NCBI GenBank assembly: GCA_021464415.1
Contig: CM038469.1
Span: 32,955,883-33,019,882, forward strand
From: Lonicera japonica
Lineage: Eukaryota > Streptophyta > Magnoliopsida > Dipsacales > Caprifoliaceae
Direction: 5' to 3'
DNA: 64,000 bases
Shown: positions 57,666 to 64,000 of the stretch, piece after piece
Layout: every line of letters begins with the position of its first letter
How positions within the stretch are numbered: position 1 is the first letter of the stretch
Translations under genes and position numbers: made by a program
Notes under the pieces: generated by a model
Seen by the model: only the letters and a program-made list of their open reading frames with translations
What the model was told of the DNA's origin: nothing
Database searches by the model: none

Positions 57666-57992
57666 CTCTTCCGCTCAAACAAAACCCCCAAATCTCACTG
57701 CCTCTCAACCGCATCTCCTTCTTCTTCCCCTCGCCGCCTATCCTCGCTGTCTATCCCGGCCCCAACCGAGCTACTCGCCGCCATAACCTCATTCTCTCCC
57801 TCATCTCCGTCCACCCAGCCCCACGGTACCCAAATTTGTCTATCACCACGCCACTGTTGTAGCTCGCCCCACCCTCCCTCTCGGAGCAGTCCACCCCATC
57901 ACCACCACCTCCCCTTGCCGCCGTCCACCCCTACCCTCCCCCTCGCCATGGTTGACCCCCACCGTCTCTCCCCTTCCACCTCGCAAATCTAT
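57660..57992 (+). other. C-rich leader-like stretch ending in a donor site
   Basis: Strongly C- and T-rich on the plus strand, ending at AAG/GTAATT at 57993. In one frame it is open and ends MVDPHRLSPSTSQIYK. This is the look of a plant 5' UTR plus short first coding exon, but no downstream exon could be joined to it with confidence. Confidence 0.35.
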
Positions 57993-59758
57993 AAGGTAAT
58001 TTCAAAATCCCTACAAGTTATCCTTTTCAAAATCTAAAACATGGATATTTTATGGTATAATTGTTGATATTGCTAATAGTTTGGATTGTATGTTTGTAAT
58101 TGATGATGGATTAAATATTGGTGAAACCTACATATTTTGGTTATCAAACGAGCAATTAATGTGAGTGCGCAAGTGGGGACCGTTTTAAAAAGTTTCACAA
58201 TAATAAAATGACCCACTTGATATTATAATGTAAGTGAAAAATTAATTAGGAGATAATTGTAGTTTGGGTATTCGAAAATTATGTAGAAACAAGCTTGAAG
58301 CTTTGTTAGTTGTCCATTTGTCTAAAGCTTGGAAGGAAATATGGTTTATATAGATGAGTGCAAAGTAGCATATAATTTTATTTTATTTTCTCTTTTTTTC
58401 TAAACCGGTCCAAAGTGGTGTCTTATAGTGCATAACATCAAAGAGTGGAGGAAGCCATCCTAGTTATACTACCACTGCCTATTTGTTCCAAAACTTACAA
58501 CTTTCATCACTCCAAGAGAGATTGAGGACCAAAGTCTGGGATTATTCTCTCCCTTCTTTGATGGTACTTCAAATTTGTAACTCCTTTTTGTTTTTTTTTT
58601 AAATTAAGGGAGGTCTAAGTCTCTCCCTTAATCCTACAAATAAAGAAAAACCCTCCCCTCCCACCCCATGAGTCGAACCCTTGACCTCAAGGTAAAGGTG
58701 GAGGTTGCCTAATAGTATATATTTTAAAAAATTGGTCAAATGTTCATTGCCATGACTTAAATATTAAATCGATTATTAATGTGTATATTAAAAAAGTAAT
58801 TCTATAACCATTGTTAATATACCATTAGGGAAAATAAATTACATATCAATGACTAGCAAATAATTTTTTTTGTCATAACAAATTACATTTAGTAGTAAAA
58901 CCAAAAATATATAATGTGTATATATATCTATATATTTTTGACATTTCCTTAATTTTTTTATTTAACTAAGATTGAAACTTTAGGAGAGAGGAAACCTTCT
59001 AATAACATTTAGCAAAAATATAATTTTTTTATAGAATATTTCCAACCAATAAAAAAATTATATTTTTCTACATCATATTATACAAACCAAAGGAATACCA
59101 AGAAATAATAACAGTAAGTTTGAAAATTAGATAATAGTATATTTATATTCTTTATATATTTATACATATAAAATTGTTTCAGTATTTTGACTAATTAAAA
59201 TGTAAATTTGCAAAAAATTTTAATACAACAATTCCTTCATCAAAAGAGGGAAAGTTAAGAGAGTTTGCACAGAAGACCTTTTATATTGTTGCACAAGCGG
59301 TTTTGAACAGTTAGTTTACATAGGTCTTTTTAAAAATTAAAAAAAATGGAGCAAAAGAAGGATTTGACCAAATTATAACAATGATCATAAAAATATAAAT
59401 GAGTTAAGAAAAGCATTTTCCCAAGCGTAAGATTAGATACAACTTACAAATAATCTTTATATTTTCGTTATTAAAAGAATTAAGAAAGGAAAAATACAAC
59501 TAGTATGTATTATTCTTACTATTTTTACAAATATCAAGTAATTAATTCTAATTACTATCACTCGACATTTACTGTAACATCTAGGAAATAAAATTTAAAT
59601 GTAACTTAAAAAAACAAAAAGAATGTTAATTAAAGTTAAAATATTAGTCCACGGCCACCACCAACCTTTAAAGTAGACCCCATAATTCCATACTTGCTCA
59701 ATTCCAATTATTTTGATTGAAAATAAACTAAACTAGCTTATTGTGTTAAAGGTGAATA
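57993..59758. other. AT-rich DNA, no gene seen apart from a SINE-like copy
   Basis: No coding region supported. Contains a SINE-like copy on the minus strand at 58591-58715. The rest may be the intron or 5' flank of the second MULE unit. Confidence 0.4.
58591..58715 (-). mobile_element. SINE-like element, copy 2
   Basis: On the minus strand: GGCAACCTCCACC, the B box GGTTCGACTC (58670-58679), ATGGGGTGGGAGGGG, TTTATTTGTAGGATTAAGGG, AGACTTAGACCTCCCTTAATTT and a terminal A10 tract. Block order matches 41640-41765. The A tail at the 3' end supports retroposition. Confidence 0.65.
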
Positions 59759-62360
59759 ATGGGAAGCATACATTTTTATTTTCTGCTTTGTTCGGGTGAC
59801 AATATAATTAATGGTGACCAAGGTTGGACCTACAATAAGCCACATGAAAGTGGCATTATCCTGGACCAAAGCAATACTAACTCAGAATTACTAGAGAAAG
59901 TGTTTTTTGCTATGGATGTTGACTGCACGCAGTCCATGTTGAAAATGACTTGTAGATGTCCATTTTTGGTATCTATAACTACTTGGAATTACTTTCATCA
60001 TGAAATTGTAGATGATGGAAGCATGGAATTTGCAATGATAACTATTTGCAATGTTCACGTTAATGCAATATATTTGTATATTGAAAAAGTGGATTTCAAT
60101 TACAATGTGTATCCAATTGGCAAAATTTTGCTATTGTCCAGACCATGTAGATCACCACCGTCAACACAATGTACCCCTTTGTCCATTGATCCATTATAGC
60201 AATAGGAGTTTAATGACCATATCAATGAAGGTTACCCTATATCTATTTTTGGTTCTAGTTCGTGACATTTAAAAAGCCACCGTTTTGGTGGCACTAGCAA
60301 GAAAGGCCACAAATCACGTAAGTCCATACACGAATCTATGTTTGGGGGCGAAGGTGGTATAGATTATGCATCAGATGCAGAATACCGTACTAGAGAGGAC
60401 TTGGACTCTGAATTTGATGTAATGCACAATTTAAGTCATAGTGAAGGTGATGAAGAGGAAGAACCGTTGAGATTAGGCAAGTTAATGATGATGTGCCGTC
60501 ATTCTACACCCGATTTAATGTTATAAGTATGGATGAGGAGGTCTTAATAGAAGATTAGAATATGGATGAAAATGAACTTAGAAATGGGCTAATTTTTTAG
60601 ACGAAAGCGAACTTGAAAACAGCCGTTAAATCGTTCACAATCAAGAATGCAAATGAATATATTGTTGATGAATCTAAGGCAGATATATGGGTAATTAGGT
60701 GCAAATTACATGATAAATGATGCAAATGGCGTATTCGTGCACGTAAGAGGAAGAAAAAACACGGGCAATTTGAAATAACCAAATACGAGGGTCCCCACAC
60801 ATGTAGATTTGATTATTTGAAACTAAGCCACAAACATCTTGACTGCGATTTCATTGCAAGGAAAATAATGCACATAGTGGAGGAGGTTGATCCTGCCCTT
60901 AAAATCGCCGTTATTGTTATATTCATTAAAGATCAATATGGCTATAAGATATCTTATTGGAAAGCATGGAATGCTAAGGTGAATGCAATAAAGACTTTAT
61001 TTGGTAATTGAAAATAATCTTATGCTATAATGCCAAGATATTTGGCAGCTATTACGTATCACAATGAAGGGACGATCCATGAGTTGAAAAGCAACCAATG
61101 TGATAAGAATTATCGTGTTTTTAATAAGAACTTTTGGGCCTTTAGCGATTCAATTGAAAGTCTTATGCTTTGCCGTCCTATTATTAATGTTGACGTGACA
61201 CATCTTCGGGAAAAATATAATGAAAAGTTATCTAATGCAATGGCAATGAATGCAAATGAGGGTATATTTTTCCGCTTGCGTTCGGATATGAAGAGAAAGA
61301 AAGTTACGAAACTTGGAATTACTTTCTAAGCGAGTTTGGCTTTATGTTGTCAAGGGGCGAGAAGGAATGTGCTTGCTTTTTTATCGTCACAGGAGTATAT
61401 TAGCAGTAATCAATTTCGATGCTCAATTTAAAGAGCCAAAATTATATCATCGCTTTTGCATGCACCACATTCGTAGTAACTTCACAAGCAAATATAAACC
61501 AGTCGAATGTTAAGGCTACTAATATGGAAGGCTGATATTTCTTACCAGTTGTCCAAATTCGAATACTATATGAAAAGGATAAAATAGTATAATGAACTTC
61601 AATCAATGAAGGGAAAAAATCGTGGAAATGTCTAACCGAGATTCCACTCTAAAAGCAGACCTTTATTTACGATGGAGGGCATCGATATGGGGTTAACTCG
61701 ACAAACATTTTAGAAGTACTCAATGGGATTTTACTATGAGCGAGATATTTGCCTTTCACCGCATCCGTAAAGCTTATATTTCACCGTCTTGTTAATTACT
61801 TTTGTCAACGAAGACATGAAGACGTAGAGAAGCATAACAATTCAGAGTTAGAACATACCTTGATCATTGCGATTAGATTTTTGGATCTTCAAAAGAATGT
61901 CCAAAAATACTGTGTCTTTAGGCATAATATATCCGAGGGATTGGCGGTAGTCACATCAGCTAAGGGTAAAGTTAAGAATGTCAACATTAAGGAATGCACG
62001 TGCAGCTGCGGAAGGTAGTCTATTAATAAGTATCCTTGCTCTCATGTCATGGCGGTATGTGCTGATTTAAAGCTGGAGCCAAAGTATTTGATTGATCATG
62101 CTTTATCTCTCAAGGATTATATGGTTACTTATGCTTCTGCGATGAATCCTGCTTTGCCAATGGAGTACTGGAATGCATTAATCCCATCACCCCCAACTGT
62201 CTTGATCCCTAATCCTGTTATGTTACGAGAGAAGGGTCATTCGTCAAGATGTATTCGTAACGAGATGGATTTAAGCGATCATCAGCGAACAAACCATTGC
62301 GGGATATGTGGGGAAGCCGGACATGATCGACGCAGTTGTGGTCGGAATAAGAAAAATTGA
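59759..62360 (+). pseudogene. MuDR-type transposase (PB1-like, MuDR, MULE, SWIM, zinc knuckle)
   Basis: From ATG 59759, MGSIHFYFLLCSGDNI begins a PB1-like N-terminal domain. An acidic linker (60338-60526) follows. At 60600-60810 is the MuDR DNA-binding domain: AVKSFTIKNANEY, WVIRCKLHDK, CKWRIRARKRKK, FEITKYEGPHTC. The MULE core has PRYLAAITYHNEG, VDVTHLREKYNEKL (first Asp kept), then FYRHRSILAVI where the family reads SDRH, so the second Asp is lost. YHRFCMHHIRSNF follows. ECTCSCGR then YPCSHVMAVC is the SWIM finger, with a stop between. It ends with a CCHC knuckle, CGICGEAGHDRRSC. In-frame stops (60598, 60718, 61009, 62017) and frame shifts make it non-functional. It lies 320 bp upstream of a PMD gene on the same strand. 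Confidence 0.85.
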
Positions 62361-62678
62361 AGTTTTATTTTCGCATTTTCATTTTGAAATTATTAAGACG
62401 ATATGTAATCTAGCTATTAATGATGAATTATTACGTAGTGTTTGTTTCGTATCTTATGATATAATGTAATATTTGAGTTTAATTATTATCTTTTTCACGT
62501 AATGTTGTATCATGACTTTTAATATTATAATGGTATTAGCGTAACTTTATATACTTTGTTTATGACGGCCTATATTAAAATGCTTAATTATATTACTATA
62601 CTATAAGTTTATTGACACGATAATTTGTTTATGATTAAGCATATATTGTATATATTTATTTATTACAGGTTTTTATAG

Positions 62679-63775
62679 ATGGATCCAGGTCCTAAGGACC
62701 ATTGTGTATTATATCTACAGGATCAGCATAGATCATCTTCTATTTGGGAAGGGCAGGACCCTGGTTTATTAGAGCCACGACGAAACGATACAGTTTTTAA
62801 GCACTAAGATGGACGGTCGATTATCTTACCCGATAAAGTGCAGCGTTTACTATTACGAGCAAGATTTTACGAACTCTATCGGGTTGGATATATAAAGTAT
62901 GATCACGCTTTGCTCACCGCGTTAGTAGAGCGATGGCGACAAGAGACACATACTTTCCATCTCCCGATTGGAGAGTGTACTATCACATTACAGGATGTCG
63001 CCATACTACTAGGATTGCTAATCGATGGGCATGTTATTACCACACCACCATTGGTTGGAGATCCTCCTGACATTTGTTTGCGTGTACTAGGTGTCCGGCC
63101 TGACACTGTTTCTCTGAAAAAATCAAAATTAAAACTTTCATGGTTAGCTAATACATTTCGGAAGGTACCTGAAGATGGGGCAGATGACGGTACCGTAGAG
63201 CGATATGCCTGGACATGGATTCTTCACTCGCTCAGGGGATGTATTTTGGGCGATAAATCGACTACATTTGTTAGGGTTTCATTACTCTTGCTTGTCGAAG
63301 ATTTACATGTGGCGAGACAATACAGTTGGGGGAATGCAGCACTTACTGTTTTGTATAGAGAGATGTGCCGAGTATCACGTAAAAAATAAAAGCAGATTGC
63401 GGGTCCTTTTATACTATTACAAGTCTACATTGAATTCATTAAATTACATTAAAATATTGATTTATAACATAACTTATATTTTTTTGTCATTTTTTCTAGC
63501 TTTGGGGTTAAGAGCGAATGTAGCATATTCGATCGCGATTGGTTGGCACACCAATTATAGCTAAAGAAATTGTTAATGAGATTGATGGAGCACCTTATGG
63601 AGCCAGGTATGAAATATATAACAAGTATCTTACAATATACAACCTTTTGCATATACTTAATATAATCTTGATTTCGTATAGGTGGTGAACGAGATTGTTA
63701 CTTAATCGCACCCTGACACACGTATTGGGGCACTATAGAGACCAGTTAGACTGTATGCAGGCGGAGTAGGTATTA
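62679..63775 (+). pseudogene. PMD (MAIN-like) gene of the second MULE unit
   Basis: MDPGPKDHCVLYLQDQHRSS starts after a short gap from the transposase and is the usual start of MAIN-like PMD proteins. ALVERWRQETHTFHLPIGE and CTITLQDVAILLGLLIDG carry the PMD core. WTWILHSLRGCILGDKS, YSWGNAALTVLYREMC and KQIAGPFILLQ follow in order. Two later exons are suggested: about 63500-63606 (IVNEIDGAPYGAR) and 63682-63770 (THVLGHYRDQLDCMQAE). Stops at 62805 and 63387 interrupt it. It is clearly a different PMD subtype from the one at 47308, and lies in tandem with, rather than facing, its transposase. The end of the element is beyond the window. Confidence 0.8.
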
Positions 63776-64000
63776 CTTAAAAAGTTTATACTTATGGGTG
63801 AAATTTTGTTAAAATCTATTTACAAAATCATATATATGTGCAAGTGTTGTTATTAAGGTTTTAAGATTGTTTTACTTAATGTGATCGGATGGATGGTATC
63901 TTCGAAATTATTTGATAAACAAATTTATTTGAAGATGTGGATTGTTGTTGATTGTCAATTATGTATTAAATGGCGAAAACGTGATTGGATGGATGATAAT
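63776..64000 (+). other. Continuation of the second MULE unit
   Basis: AT-rich, possibly an intron or 3' region of the PMD gene. No right TIR can be seen before the window ends. Confidence 0.3.

Noticed and set aside
57518..58037. Long overlapping open frames in a C-rich stretch
   Set aside because: Low-complexity Pro/Ser-rich translations in two frames at once point to leader-type composition rather than a true full protein; kept only as a leader-like feature.

Overview
The window is nuclear DNA from a flowering plant, probably a eudicot. It is AT-rich, long stretches lack genes, coding sequence is split by GT..AG introns, and most recognisable content is plant transposable elements. No bacterial-type operon, rRNA, convincing tRNA or CRISPR array was seen. 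Species cannot be told from the sequence alone.

Only one cellular gene looks intact. It is a four-exon gene at 12180-16511 on the plus strand, encoding a 343-residue protein with a single Mei2-type C-terminal RRM. The other cellular gene candidate, at 35873-37513, is a LOB-domain (LBD)-like gene that is broken. One of its exons is split by a 1,077-bp terminal-inverted-repeat element, it has an in-frame stop, and one zinc-motif cysteine is lost.

Layout. 0-12 kb: a decayed Ty1-copia gag on the minus strand and several MITEs (two Tourist-like copies each abutting the same second MITE, and one Stowaway-like). 12-16.5 kb: the Mei2-type gene. 16.5-25.7 kb: intergenic DNA with an array of perfect palindromes (20.6-21.0 kb) and hAT-like MITEs. 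25.7-35.1 kb: a complete LTR retrotransposon on the minus strand with target duplication GATTG, no recognisable proteins, and two internal tandem arrays. 35.9-37.5 kb: the broken LBD-like gene. 41.6 and 58.6 kb: two SINE-like copies. 42.7-44.7 kb: a nest holding a double-foldback MITE and a complete 600-bp TRIM retrotransposon. 46.0-56.0 kb: a 9,978-bp Mutator-like element (MULE). 56.2-56.6 kb: a second copy of the foldback MITE. 57-64 kb: part of a second MULE-type unit, running off the window.

The most interesting object is the 10-kb MULE. Its ends are 35-bp inverted repeats (32 of 35 matching) with an 8-bp target duplication (TATGTTAA). It carries a plant mobile domain (PMD, MAIN-like) gene on the plus strand and, pointing towards it, a FAR1/MULE-type transposase with a C-terminal OTU cysteine-protease-like domain. 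This repeats the two-gene convergent layout of maize MuDR with different proteins. The unit at 59.8-63.8 kb pairs a different transposase (PB1-like, MuDR, MULE, SWIM, zinc knuckle) with a different PMD gene, this time in tandem. All four genes carry stops or frame breaks, so both look immobile now.
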